A stretch of 64,000 bases of DNA from an uncultured bacterium (GTDB lineage: Bacteria > Bacteroidota > Rhodothermia > Rhodothermales > UBA10348), in NCBI GenBank assembly GCA_943788505.1, contig CALSQR010000002.1, positions 503,323 through 567,322 on the forward strand. The letters run 5' to 3'. Of the stretch, positions 24,365-33,739 are shown piece after piece. The translations under genes and the position numbers were made by a program. Each line of letters starts with the position of its first letter. The first letter of the stretch is position 1. The notes below the pieces were generated by a model. It was not told where the DNA came from. It worked only from the letters and a program-made list of their open reading frames with translations, and did not search any database.

Positions 24365-27214
24365 ATGCTCAGACGATTCCACCATCTGGTGCTTCTCACC
24401 GCCCTCTTGCTTCCCATCACGGCCAACGGCCAGGCAAAGCGCGCCCTCGACCACGATGATGTCAACCGCTGGATGACCATCCAGGATGTCGAAATGACCG
24501 ATACCGGGACGTGGGTAGCGTGGGTGCAAGCACCTGCGCGCGGCGATGGAATACTTCATATTCGCTCGATTGATGGTAAAACAACGCATACTATCCATCG
24601 TGGTCAGGACCCCGCCTTCAGTGGAAATGGCCGGTTTGTGATGTTTAGAATCGTTCCCGAGGCCGATTCCGTCAGGCAGAAGAAACTAGACGATGTTCCT
24701 AAAAAGGACATGCCGACCGATTCCCTAGGGATTTTGGATCTGTTCGATGGAAGCATTGAAAGAATTGCACATGTTCAGTCATTCGGCGTATCGGACGAGG
24801 ACAGGGCCCTTGCATTCTGGAAGCTGAACGAGGAGGCTAGCAAGGCCATGGAAAAAACAGACTCCACGGAAGTGAGCGAAGAGCCTTCACAAGAACCGGA
24901 GGAAAAAGAAGAGGAGGAAGACGCTGAAGAAGATGACAAGCCGGATAAGAAAAAGGGTGTCGTGGCCTACGCGCGTCATCTTGATTCGGAAACAACGATT
25001 GAACTGCATCACGTCACCGACTTTCTGATCGAGCCAGACGGAAACGCGGTCGTGTTTATCCGCGAGAGCGAGGAGGGTACAGATGACGGCGTCTACGCGC
25101 TAACAGGCGCTACCCTAGCAGAAACCACGGCCCTAATAGGAGAAGGGAATTACGCCCGCCTAGCCTTATCTGAGGATGGTCTTCAGATGGCCTTTCTGAC
25201 GAATCAAGGAGATTTTTTAGCTGATCAACCATCTTGGTCGGTATATGCTGGTGATAAGACGTCTGCTCAAGTCATCGCTCAAGAAGGTTCTGCTGGCATG
25301 CCTCCAGGCTGGTGGGTGAGCGAAAACCAGACACCATCATTCTCCGACTCAGGAAAACGTCTCTATTTCGGTAGTGCCCCGCGTCCGGATCCTGACCCAG
25401 AGGATGATGACATCCTGGATGAGGAAAAAGTCAACGTTGACATCTGGAACTGGAAGGACCCTCTCCTGCAGCCTATGCAGCTCGTTCAACTAAACCGGGA
25501 ACGCGACCGCAGCTACCAAGCGGTAATTCACCTTGAGGATGGCAGCATTGTTCAATTAGCTACGGAAGACATTCCAGACATCTCTCTATCGTCGAAAGGA
25601 GATGGCGAGATCGCCCTTGGACGGTCCAACATGGCGTACCGGCAGGAAATTTCCTGGGACTCCCCCGGCTATCAAGATGCCTGGGTAATCAACACCGCCA
25701 CGGGAGAACGCTCACAATTCTTGACAGCCGTCCAAGACACGCCGCGGCTGTCTCCCGAGGGTGGTTACGTGACGTGGTGGGACAGGGACATCGGAGAGTG
25801 GATGGCGCTCGATACCGCAACGATGGAATCGAAGGTGATGTCCGAAGGCAGTGAGCATTCTTTGGTCAATGAATTACATGATTGGCCGTACGGGGCTGGT
25901 TCGTATGGTTCGGCGGGCTGGACGGAGGACGATGCTGAGTTTGTGATGTATGACAAGTACGACCTGCTTGCTCGCTCTTTCGAAGGCGATCTGAGAAACG
26001 TGAGCGAAGGTGCCGGACGTGCGACCTCAACCCAGCTCAGGTATCAAAATCTCGATTTTGATGAACCAGCATTGCCTTCCAGTGATGACTGGCTACTAAG
26101 AGCACTAAATATGGACTCCATGGACGGTGGATATTGGGAGGTCGACCCACGACGTGGTGATGCTGAACCTGTCCTTATGTCTGCCAACCAGTATCGCATT
26201 TACAAAAAAGCCGAAGATGCTGATGTCGTGCTCGCTGCCCGAAGCAGCTTCCGTGAGTTTCCTGACTTACAAGTCACAGACATGGACATGAAAGACTGGA
26301 CTCGACTCTCGGATGCGAACCCGCAGCAAGCTGATTTCTCTTGGGGCACGTCTGAATTAGTTGAATGGACATCCTTGGACGGTGAGCCACTGAAGGGCAT
26401 TCTGTACAAGCCCGATGGTTTTGATGCGTCTAACCAGTATCCAATGATGGTTTACTTCTACGAGAAGAGCTCCACTGGACTACACAGACATATTGCTCCG
26501 TCTGCTGGAGGCTCAAGTATCAACTACTCCTTCTATGTCAGTAGAGGATATCTCTTGTTTGTCCCAGACATTCCCTATAAAGTGGGATATCCAGGCGAAA
26601 GCGCAATGAACGCCATCATGCCCGGCATAACCTCGCTCATTGACCAAGAATTCGTGGATCGCACCCGGATTGGAGTCCAAGGCCATAGTTGGGGTGGATA
26701 CCAAATCGCTTACATGGTTACGCAGACTAATTTGTTCGTGGCAGCAGAAGCTGGTGCCCCTGTTTCCAACATGACGTCGGCCTATGGCGGCATCCGCTGG
26801 GCCTCGGGAATGAGCCGCATGTTCCAGTACGAACGGACGCAAAGCCGGATCGGAGGAACGCTTTGGAATGCGCAGCAGCGCTACATTCACAACTCACCAC
26901 TTTTCCAGGCAGACAAAGTCAAAACGCCTGTGCTCATGATGCACAACGATGACGATGGTGCTGTGCCATGGTACCAGGGTATTGAGTTCTTCGTTGCGCT
27001 TCGTCGTCTAGGCCAGCCAGTCTGGATGCTAAATTACAACGGCGAAGGTCATGGCCTATCGGATCTCGATGCCCGTCGTGACTGGCAGATCCGCATGCAG
27101 CAATTCTTCGACCACTACCTGATCGATGCGCCTGCGCCAGTGTGGTTAGAGGAAGGGGTACCCGCTTTGAAAAAGGGAAAAACAATGGGTTTTGAACTGG
27201 TGGATAATGAGTGA
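24365..27214 (+). CDS. Secreted S9-family prolyl oligopeptidase-like peptidase
   Basis: A 949-aa serine peptidase. A signal peptide covers about residues 1-22 (ending NGQA). The N-terminal two thirds form the beta-propeller gate, with a strongly acidic, probably disordered insert near residues 165-195. The C-terminal alpha/beta-hydrolase domain has GVQGHSWGG (catalytic Ser775), a DDDGAVPW motif (catalytic Asp near 862) and NGEGHGL (catalytic His near 898). It probably degrades peptides in the periplasm. Its last 8 nt overlap the next gene's start, so the two are translationally linked. Confidence 0.93.
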   Translation: MLRRFHHLVLLTALLLPITANGQAKRALDHDDVNRWMTIQDVEMTDTGTWVAWVQAPARGDGILHIRSIDGKTTHTIHRGQDPAFSGNGRFVMFRIVPEADSVRQKKLDDVPKKDMPTDSLGILDLFDGSIERIAHVQSFGVSDEDRALAFWKLNEEASKAMEKTDSTEVSEEPSQEPEEKEEEEDAEEDDKPDKKKGVVAYARHLDSETTIELHHVTDFLIEPDGNAVVFIRESEEGTDDGVYALTGATLAETTALIGEGNYARLALSEDGLQMAFLTNQGDFLADQPSWSVYAGDKTSAQVIAQEGSAGMPPGWWVSENQTPSFSDSGKRLYFGSAPRPDPDPEDDDILDEEKVNVDIWNWKDPLLQPMQLVQLNRERDRSYQAVIHLEDGSIVQLATEDIPDISLSSKGDGEIALGRSNMAYRQEISWDSPGYQDAWVINTATGERSQFLTAVQDTPRLSPEGGYVTWWDRDIGEWMALDTATMESKVMSEGSEHSLVNELHDWPYGAGSYGSAGWTEDDAEFVMYDKYDLLARSFEGDLRNVSEGAGRATSTQLRYQNLDFDEPALPSSDDWLLRALNMDSMDGGYWEVDPRRGDAEPVLMSANQYRIYKKAEDADVVLAARSSFREFPDLQVTDMDMKDWTRLSDANPQQADFSWGTSELVEWTSLDGEPLKGILYKPDGFDASNQYPMMVYFYEKSSTGLHRHIAPSAGGSSINYSFYVSRGYLLFVPDIPYKVGYPGESAMNAIMPGITSLIDQEFVDRTRIGVQGHSWGGYQIAYMVTQTNLFVAAEAGAPVSNMTSAYGGIRWASGMSRMFQYERTQSRIGGTLWNAQQRYIHNSPLFQADKVKTPVLMMHNDDDGAVPWYQGIEFFVALRRLGQPVWMLNYNGEGHGLSDLDARRDWQIRMQQFFDHYLIDAPAPVWLEEGVPALKKGKTMGFELVDNE

Positions 27215-28487
27215 CGCCAGTTCAGGCAGACGGGGTTTTCTAAAGCAGACTGCACTTGGTCTGTCCAGCGTGGCACTGGCTGGCCTGCCTGCGGGGAGCA
27301 GTTTGTCCTCGGGCTCCAGTCAGGCCGCCGCCCCTTTGCGGGTCGATGACTGGGTGTCAATCCAAGCACAGTATCACCTTTCGCCATCGAGGACGTACTT
27401 GAACACGGGTGGCCTTGGGCCATCGCCTGAACCTGTTCTGAGCCGATTCCGCGACCTGACCACTGAACTGCAGACCATGTCCGAAACGGGACATCGAATC
27501 ATTGAAGAGTCCCGCGCCCCTGTCGCGTCATTTTTCGGAGCTAGCGAAGAGGAAATAGCGTTTACCCGCAACGCGACGGAAGGCAATGCGATTATTGCTT
27601 CAGGATTGCGATTGAAGCGAGGCGATGAGATCATTATTGATTCGCATGCCCATCCCGGTGGAGCCATTCCGTGGCTCAACCAACTCAACGAGTTAGGTGT
27701 CGTGGTAAGGGTTTTTGATCCAACGGGCGGATCTGAAGGGGAGATCTTGACCCGAATAGAAGACCTGGTGAGCGATCGAACGCGCGTCATCCAAGTCAGC
27801 CATGTGACAGCCCCCACCGGCATCCTACTGCCCGTGGATGACATTGCCAAACTCGCGCAAGATCGTGGATGCTGGTTCCATATCGATGGCGCCCAATCGG
27901 CAGGAATGGTCCCTTTCGATCTCCATGACATTGGATGCGACTCGTATGCCACAAGCGGTCATAAATGGCTGGGCGCTCCTCATGGAACGGGCGTGCTTTA
28001 CATCAAGGAGGAGCGACTGGCCGACGTCGTGCCGACGGAGGTTGGTGCGTACTCTGATGCCGGATTCTCACTTCCTGATACGTTCGTCTTGATTCCGACA
28101 GCCCGTCGCCACGAAAGTGGCACGCGCAATGCACCGTTAGTGGCTGCAGTCCGGTCTGCCTGTGACTTCATGTCCGCCATAGTGATGGACAGAGTCAGGC
28201 AGCGGGGTCTTGATCTAGTTGCGCGACTTCGTGATGGACTGGAGAGCATTCCAGCGCTTGAAATCCTCACGCCTGAAAAAGATAATCTGCATGGCTCCAT
28301 CCTGACCTTCCGCCCCTTGGAAAGAGACTTCCAGGAGGTCAATCGCCGACTTGGATCAGAGCACAAACTGCGCCTCAGAATCGTGACTGAAGTTGATTTA
28401 AATGCCATCCGAGTGTCCTTGCACGTTTTCAACTCAGAAGACGAAGTTGACCGAGTAATCGAAGGGGTACGCGCCGTTCTCTCCTGA
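27207..28487 (+). CDS. Class V aminotransferase (PLP-dependent), Tat-exported
   Basis: A 426-aa fold-type I PLP enzyme of the cysteine-desulfurase-like class V group. ATG at 27207 gives a twin-arginine signal (GRRGFLKQTALGLSSVALAG), so it is probably exported folded with its cofactor. The catalytic core shows TRNATEGNAI, HIDGAQSAG (Asp and Gln near the PLP ring) and SGHKWLGAPHGTG, whose Lys forms the Schiff base. The ATG lies inside the end of the S9 gene. The substrate is unknown; isopenicillin-N epimerase-like proteins share this architecture. Confidence 0.9.
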   Translation: MSDASSGRRGFLKQTALGLSSVALAGLPAGSSLSSGSSQAAAPLRVDDWVSIQAQYHLSPSRTYLNTGGLGPSPEPVLSRFRDLTTELQTMSETGHRIIEESRAPVASFFGASEEEIAFTRNATEGNAIIASGLRLKRGDEIIIDSHAHPGGAIPWLNQLNELGVVVRVFDPTGGSEGEILTRIEDLVSDRTRVIQVSHVTAPTGILLPVDDIAKLAQDRGCWFHIDGAQSAGMVPFDLHDIGCDSYATSGHKWLGAPHGTGVLYIKEERLADVVPTEVGAYSDAGFSLPDTFVLIPTARRHESGTRNAPLVAAVRSACDFMSAIVMDRVRQRGLDLVARLRDGLESIPALEILTPEKDNLHGSILTFRPLERDFQEVNRRLGSEHKLRLRIVTEVDLNAIRVSLHVFNSEDEVDRVIEGVRAVLS

Positions 28488-28497
28488 ACATCATCGT

Positions 28498-29304
28498 TCA
28501 GTATCCAGCCTCAAGCACTAACCCGTCATAGGCAGGGGCCATATTCTCAGGCATACGTGCAAGGAAGTCTGTATGGAGAATCTCATGAGACATGTGAGTG
28601 AACCATGTTTGGCTAGCACCGATACGCCCCGCGACTTCCATGGCTCGTTCTATCGTCAAATGCATTGGGTGCGGACGATCTCTAAGTGCGTCCAGAACCA
28701 GTATATCTAGCCCTTCCAGCAAGGCATAGCTGGCATTAGGGATGCTCGACACGTCCGTGAGGTACGCAAAATTTCCAATTCGATAACCGAGAATATCTAA
28801 GGATCCATGGACAACGGGTATCGGAATTACCTTTACGGATAGAGAATCATCCTCTCTACTTTGTACAGCAAAAGGCCCCCGAACATCATGCATTTCCAAC
28901 TTCGGGACGCCTGGATAGGACCCGTCGCGAAAGATGTACCCAAACATATTCCTTAGCGCATCGGCTGATGTCCGCTCAGCAAAAATGGGTATGGGGGTAC
29001 GATTATGAAAGATGAAGGGTCGAAGGTCATCCATACCGACCACATGATCAAAATGATGATGTGTGATCAAGACACTGTCGATGTGTCCAATTTGCTCTCG
29101 GAAAGCTTGCTGCCTGAAATCGGGGCCAATGTCGATGAGCAGGTTTACGCCGGCCACTTCTATGAAAGCTGCGCATCGAAGACGCTTGTCCCGATGATCT
29201 GTCGAAGTGCATACGTCGCACGTGCAGTTCAGAACCGGAACGCCGGTAGAAGTACCCGTACCGAGCAAACGGACGCGAACTTTTCTGTTGGAGTCAGTCG
29301 CCAT
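28498..29304 (-). CDS. Metallo-beta-lactamase-fold hydrolase (PhnP-like)
   Basis: A 268-aa protein. It starts with LLGTGTSTGVP and CTCDVCTS, features of the PhnP/phosphoribosyl cyclic phosphodiesterase-like group. The metal site has THHHFDH near residue 82, a further His in PVVHGS, an Asp in YLTDVSS and a C-terminal THMSHE. It would hydrolyse a phosphodiester-type substrate in the cytoplasm. ATG at 29304 was chosen because the preceding ORF extension overlaps the upstream gene heavily; the chosen start still overlaps it by 11 nt, implying coupled translation. Confidence 0.9.
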   Translation of the reverse strand: MATDSNRKVRVRLLGTGTSTGVPVLNCTCDVCTSTDHRDKRLRCAAFIEVAGVNLLIDIGPDFRQQAFREQIGHIDSVLITHHHFDHVVGMDDLRPFIFHNRTPIPIFAERTSADALRNMFGYIFRDGSYPGVPKLEMHDVRGPFAVQSREDDSLSVKVIPIPVVHGSLDILGYRIGNFAYLTDVSSIPNASYALLEGLDILVLDALRDRPHPMHLTIERAMEVAGRIGASQTWFTHMSHEILHTDFLARMPENMAPAYDGLVLEAGY

Positions 29305-29584
29305 CCTCAGCCTGGATATCGACCACATCCTTACGAGCCCATGCGTCTTCAAGAGCCTGCCGGACAGCCGGTTTTAAGTACACGGTGTCTACATCCAGCG
29401 ATCGCATAGCTTCAGCCAGAATGGCAATGTGTATTTCAGGAGGGTGAACCCTATTGAGCATCAGGAACTCTTCGTCGTTACGCATGCAGAATCCTCCTCG
29501 AAAATTACCCTTTTCTCGGCGAACACGTACGCCGAGCTGTTCGACGGCCTCTTCTAATTCCTTGACGATCTGTGGCGTTTTCAT
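29294..29584 (-). CDS. Small conserved hypothetical protein
   Basis: A 96-aa soluble protein. The pattern GNFRGGFCMRNDEEFLMLNRVHPPEIHIAIL is unusual and looks constrained: a Gly-Gly-x-Cys element, an LNR, and an HPPExH segment with two His and a Glu that could bind metal. No named domain is recognised. It overlaps the start of the metallo-hydrolase gene by 11 nt, so the two are probably functionally linked. Confidence 0.7.
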   Translation of the reverse strand: MKTPQIVKELEEAVEQLGVRVRREKGNFRGGFCMRNDEEFLMLNRVHPPEIHIAILAEAMRSLDVDTVYLKPAVRQALEDAWARKDVVDIQAEDGD

Positions 29585-29633
29585 GCCTTCAAAATACTTG
29601 TTTTCAGCTCAATAAACCCTCATCATAGCAACG

Positions 29634-30368
29634 TCAGAACGTCAAACCGACGTGGAAACTGTGTGCCATACTACGATATTCAACATTGTCTACATCCGAC
29701 TCAAAAAACACGGAGTCGGCATTCAGAATCCATTGTTGCCATCTGTATTCCCAGCTAGCATAGATGCCCAAGCGACCACGTACTTCTTCCAGCGCCCACT
29801 CAATAGTAGTGGTCCAACCAGCGGAAGACCCAACGTCGCCTCCAAAAGAGCGGGAAGCTATCCCAAAGAATGGGGTGGCACGCATAGATAGATCGCTTTC
29901 ACCAACTGGCAAAGCTAGACCGGCACCTGCTGCAAGAGCCATAACGGTCACTTCGAAAACATCAGCATCCACTTCCCCACCTCGTTTGGACATCTTCCGG
30001 TAGTCACTATCAAGACCAACAGGGAAATACAGATCTATCGGACCCTCCCGAAGTACGTCAAAGGGACGAAAAGACCCCCACACGGCGAAAGCTACGTCCT
30101 GGAGGACCAACTTCTCGCCATCGGCTTGAAGGGACGTCCCCCGAACTAGTCTTACAACTAACCCTTGGCGACTATAAAAGAGACCAAAAGCTGGTTCGGT
30201 GAACGAAAAACTAAGATCCGCACCTTGATCTGGCTGAAAGGAAAAGTCCATCATTGACACCGCTACACCTGCTGATCGCGCAGGTGTTCTACCATTCCCA
30301 TACCCATATTGGGCCTGGACGCTGAGCGGCATGATTACGATTGCCAACAAAAACAGAATGATTCGCAT
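29634..30368 (-). CDS. Outer-membrane beta-barrel protein, small
   Basis: A 244-aa exported protein. ATG at 30368 (MRIILFLLAIVIMPLSVQAQ) gives a clean signal peptide; the frame is open 75 nt further upstream without one. The mature chain alternates hydrophobic and polar residues through about eight to ten strands and ends with HSFHVGLTF, a typical barrel terminal Phe. There is no known enzymatic motif. It follows the RNase G gene in the same direction after 76 nt. Confidence 0.75.
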   Translation of the reverse strand: MRIILFLLAIVIMPLSVQAQYGYGNGRTPARSAGVAVSMMDFSFQPDQGADLSFSFTEPAFGLFYSRQGLVVRLVRGTSLQADGEKLVLQDVAFAVWGSFRPFDVLREGPIDLYFPVGLDSDYRKMSKRGGEVDADVFEVTVMALAAGAGLALPVGESDLSMRATPFFGIASRSFGGDVGSSAGWTTTIEWALEEVRGRLGIYASWEYRWQQWILNADSVFFESDVDNVEYRSMAHSFHVGLTF

Positions 30369-30444
30369 TACGGCTTGATCTAATGGAGCTACAGTTTCGG
30401 AGCAACCGAAATCTGCCATTCCTGCTCGAGAAGTACAAGGCACG

Positions 30445-33150
30445 TCACGATCCCTTTTCTGTACGCAAATCGATTTTCATGAAACGATTCGAGGCTGTTG
30501 GCTCGGGTGCCGATTCTGACGTAGGCTTCGGCTCTGGTTTTGAAGCTGCTTTAGACGCAGCTTTTGAAGCTGCTTTTGGCGCTGCTTTTGAAGCTGCCTT
30601 TGGTGTTGCCTTTGAAGCTGCTTTTGGCGTTGCCTTTGGCGCTGCCTTTTCGCCGCCGTCATTATCCGGTTTGGGGTCTCGTTTGGTTGGCTTCTCTGGC
30701 TTAGAACCTGCGTCTGACCTAGCGTCTGACCTAGTGTCTGATCTGGCGTCTGACGAAGCCATTGATGGTGATTCTGGTCGTGCACTCTCGGATGCACGTC
30801 CGCGTCTACCGCGGTTATCATCACGCGAGGATTGATTACGTCCGCCGTTGTCTTCACCGCGAGCATCAGTCCCCCGAGAATCATCTCTGCGAGAATCATC
30901 TCTGCGAGAATCGTCGCTCCGGGACGATGAACGTCCGCGTCCACCGCGGTTATCATCACGCGAGGACTGACTACGTCCGCCGTTGTCTTCACCGCGAGCA
31001 TCATTATTGCGGGAGGAAGAGCCTCCACGTCCACGCCCACGACTGGAGGATCCACTTCGACCTGATGATCCGCCTGATTCAGTAGAATCTAAATTTTTGT
31101 CTCCGTCATCACGGCCAGAGCGGCGTCCTCGGCTTCTTGACTCGCCTGAGGCATCACCGTCCTGAGATCGGGAAGCACCGCCACGACCTCTGCCTCTGCC
31201 TCGGCCTCTGGACGATCCCCGACCATCTCCGTCGCTTGATGAATCACCTTCATCATTACGACGGTTTCCTCTACCGGAGGATCTAGAAGGCTTCTGCGAA
31301 CTCGTTTCAGATTTCTCCTCACTGGCGCGTTTCTTCTCGTCACCACGAGTCGTTGGCTTGTCTTTGCGATCTTTACGCTCTGGCAAGATGGAGATCTCAC
31401 GACCTGTTTTACCATCAAAGAATCGGAAAGTCAACGGATCTACATCTGGATCTGAATCGATTTGGACTTTGACGCCAAACCGTAAGCGCCAGCGAAAGGC
31501 CCGACTAGGAAAACGTCCGCTCAGGAACGATGCCGTAAACGGATGAACTTTCAATCTCACTCGGGCGGAATGACCAGCATCCCGATATCGCGAAATCCAA
31601 CCCTCGATCTTTTTGACAAGATCTTTTGGATCGATACGAACCATAGGCTCTTCCCTCGTCAGATTCCGCTTCTGCGCTCCGGACCTGCCGGCCATTGAGC
31701 CATCTCCTAATTGTCCTGCCTCATCCGGCAAGGAAAATGTCGTAGTAATGCTTGGGCGAAGTCTCTGACGGGTTATCTGTACCAGACCAAAATCACTCAT
31801 CGGAAGAACCTTAGTCACTGCACGATCAGCACGGAATTCGCGCTTGAGGGTTTCGTACAGCTTCCGGCGGTTGCTTTCATGGCGCATGTCAATGAAATCG
31901 ACGACGATAATGCCGCCAAGGTCTCGCAAACGCACCTGCTTACAGATGATTTTTGCTGCCTCTATGTTCACCCGCAGCGAGCTCTCCTCCTGAGAAAGTC
32001 CTCGCCCGGCGCGGCCAGAGTTCACATCAACGACGTGCATGGCCTCCGTCTGCTCAATGAACAAATAACCGCCCGATGGCAGGTTAACTCTCGACTCGAA
32101 TGCTTCTTCAACGGAATCTTTGATACCGACCTCCTCAAAAACAGAATGACCGGAAGTGTCAAGTTTGACGTCTGCCACCATGTCCGGTGCGATGGCCTGT
32201 ACATATCCCTTGATATTGCGGTACAGCTTCTGATCATCGATCAGGATCCTGTCGTAATCCTCGGTAAAGAGATCGCGCATGATGGATGACACCATGTTGA
32301 CATCTTCGTGGATTACGATAGGCGACTTAGGTCGGCCGTCCAAATTCTCTTCGATCTTCTTCCACTTGCTGATAAGCAGATTCAGATCAGTGTCTAGAGC
32401 TTTTGCGCTACGCCCGTCCGCAACCGTACGAACGATTACTCCAAACCCCTCAGGAAGGAGGCTTCTGGCTAGTGCGCGCAACCTGCGTCGTTCTTTGAAC
32501 GACATAATTTTTTTCGAAACGGCCACATAATTGGCCATTGGAACGAGCACCAAGAATCGCCCTGCCAACGAAATATCTGTCGTAATTCTGCTTCCTTTGT
32601 TGGCGATAGGCTCCTTGCTGATCTTGACGAGGATCGGCATATCCTTCTTAAGGATCAGCGTAGGATCGAATGAAGATCCTTCCTGCTGGTCGTCATCGTG
32701 CCCTTTGGCCTCATGATGACCATGCTGTCTACGCATGGCTGATTTGCGGCGATCCTTGCTCTTTTCGTCGGCGACGTTGTGATGATCGCCTCGATCACGT
32801 GAGCTACGATCGTTCTGGCCTTGAGGACGACGGCGCTTTTTACCTGCGGGTTTGGCGGTATAATCCCCCTTAAACTCCCCGATAACAGGCGTTTGCTCTT
32901 GGACGTAATGGATCCAAGATTCAACATTTTCAATAAGATCGGAGAAGTGGAGAAATGCGTCCTGCTTCTGGCCGATGTCTACGAACGCAGCCTGGATGCT
33001 CGGCATGACCCGCCTGATGCGGCCCAGGAAGATGTTGCCGATCGTGCGTTCGTGCTCCTGGTTCTCGATAAACAGTTCCGCGAGTTCGCCATCCTCAACG
33101 ATGGCGATGCGGGTCTGCTTACCCTTGTTGACAATAATTTCTTTCGACAT
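30445..33150 (-). CDS. rng: Ribonuclease E/G family with long repetitive C-terminal tail
   Basis: A 901-aa endoribonuclease for rRNA maturation and mRNA decay. An S1 RNA-binding domain spans about residues 35-190, but residues about 98-160 are a Lys/Arg/His-rich insert (GKKRRRPQGQ, HGHHEAKGHDDD). Catalytic Mg-binding Asp375 (VVDVNSGRAGRG) and Asp418 (VVDFIDM) are present. The Zn-link Cys-Pro-x-Cys expected after RQRLRPS is absent. From about residue 600 the protein is low complexity: RGRG and SRRDDS repeats, then an Ala/Lys/Pro tract of KAAS-like units, then a short end. The core is about 560 residues, so the tail adds about 300. Confidence 0.93.
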   Translation of the reverse strand: MSKEIIVNKGKQTRIAIVEDGELAELFIENQEHERTIGNIFLGRIRRVMPSIQAAFVDIGQKQDAFLHFSDLIENVESWIHYVQEQTPVIGEFKGDYTAKPAGKKRRRPQGQNDRSSRDRGDHHNVADEKSKDRRKSAMRRQHGHHEAKGHDDDQQEGSSFDPTLILKKDMPILVKISKEPIANKGSRITTDISLAGRFLVLVPMANYVAVSKKIMSFKERRRLRALARSLLPEGFGVIVRTVADGRSAKALDTDLNLLISKWKKIEENLDGRPKSPIVIHEDVNMVSSIMRDLFTEDYDRILIDDQKLYRNIKGYVQAIAPDMVADVKLDTSGHSVFEEVGIKDSVEEAFESRVNLPSGGYLFIEQTEAMHVVDVNSGRAGRGLSQEESSLRVNIEAAKIICKQVRLRDLGGIIVVDFIDMRHESNRRKLYETLKREFRADRAVTKVLPMSDFGLVQITRQRLRPSITTTFSLPDEAGQLGDGSMAGRSGAQKRNLTREEPMVRIDPKDLVKKIEGWISRYRDAGHSARVRLKVHPFTASFLSGRFPSRAFRWRLRFGVKVQIDSDPDVDPLTFRFFDGKTGREISILPERKDRKDKPTTRGDEKKRASEEKSETSSQKPSRSSGRGNRRNDEGDSSSDGDGRGSSRGRGRGRGRGGASRSQDGDASGESRSRGRRSGRDDGDKNLDSTESGGSSGRSGSSSRGRGRGGSSSRNNDARGEDNGGRSQSSRDDNRGGRGRSSSRSDDSRRDDSRRDDSRGTDARGEDNGGRNQSSRDDNRGRRGRASESARPESPSMASSDARSDTRSDARSDAGSKPEKPTKRDPKPDNDGGEKAAPKATPKAASKATPKAASKAAPKAASKAASKAASKPEPKPTSESAPEPTASNRFMKIDLRTEKGS
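30528..30650 (-). repeat. Short tandem repeat encoding the Ala/Lys tract of RNase G
   Basis: Units of 12 nt (minus strand AAAGCAGCTTCA and variants with GCGCC or ACGCC) repeat about ten times and encode KAAS, KAAP or KATP. The copies are imperfect. Such tracts expand and contract by slippage; being in multiples of three, changes would keep the reading frame. Confidence 0.7.
30791..31003 (-). repeat. 78-bp direct repeat within the RNase G tail
   Basis: Positions 30791-30868 and 30926-31003 match at 74 of 78 bases, 135 bp (45 codons) apart. Each encodes DARGEDNGGR followed by SSRDDNRG. Between them is a run of 15-nt units encoding RRDDS. It reflects recent internal duplication in the disordered tail. 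Confidence 0.85.
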
Positions 33151-33739
33151 GAATTGGTGTCGCTCGCGGACGGCATATCCCGTTGAAGACAGGGCCGAGG
33201 GGAGATCAATGGGGCAATATCCAGGCCGCTTGCTGTCAGAACTGCCTTTCGGGCAAGATCAGATGCGATGATTCTGCGGCCACGGAGTCTCCTCACCAAC
33301 GGCGCCGAATACCGGCCGGCCGTCCTTGATAGCGAATAAACGTGAGTAGTGTGGGTGGAGCCCTCTTTTGGACCGAATTCGGTTCCGTCAGATGACTCGC
33401 TCAGATCCGTTAGTGGTTCAGAGCCTCGTCCAGCCACCGAAAGGACGCGCCGCCAGGTCTCTCGCACAGCTGCATATCCTGCTGCCCAAACAAGGGCTAG
33501 GAGGTACAGTGTGGAGACTGGCATGGAAGTGCGCAGAACGGCTGGCATCAATGGAGAAGTGCTTTGAACCCTGTCGGGCTATTCTTCCGACGATTCGACA
33601 TAAATCGACCGCCGGGATACAATGTCGTGTCGGTAAATTGCTGCGGGGCCAAAATGATCCCACATCGAGGCACGCTGAGTATATTAGCAGACACATTACG
33701 TTCGATATCCTTCGACACTGGTTCACCCTGACATTTTCC
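33151..33739. other. Region between RNase G and citrate synthase
   Basis: This 589-nt divergent gap has no intact gene that I can support. It contains a minus-strand small ORF that appears frameshifted (33259-33548, listed separately). The plus-strand frame open through it into citrate synthase has no family similarity and begins with TTG, so it is not treated as coding. The promoters for rng and the citrate synthase gene should lie here. Confidence 0.5.
33259..33548 (-). pseudogene. Possible small membrane-anchored protein broken by a 2-nt duplication
   Basis: From ATG 33548 the frame encodes a hydrophobic N-terminus (MPVSTLYLLALVWAAGYAAV) and an acidic/polar stretch to GSTH. After that the sensible continuation, YSRLFAIKDGRPVFGAVG then EETPWPQNHRI-stop, is in another frame. 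Removing one dinucleotide at 33349-33352 (plus strand gtgt) joins the two into about 95 codons, and the total length of 290 nt is exactly 288 plus 2. The stop would fall 108 nt before rng. It may be a pseudogene, a sequencing error or coincidence. Confidence 0.3.

Noticed and set aside
30383-30835. 150-aa plus-strand ORF of FEAAFGAAF-type repeats
   Set aside because: It is the complement of the Ala/Lys repeat in the RNase G tail, whose core is a clear family member; the antisense ORF is a by-product of the repeat.
33368-33739. N-terminal extension of citrate synthase from TTG 33368
   Set aside because: The extra 124 residues have no similarity to the family, whereas ATG 33740 gives a normal N-terminus.
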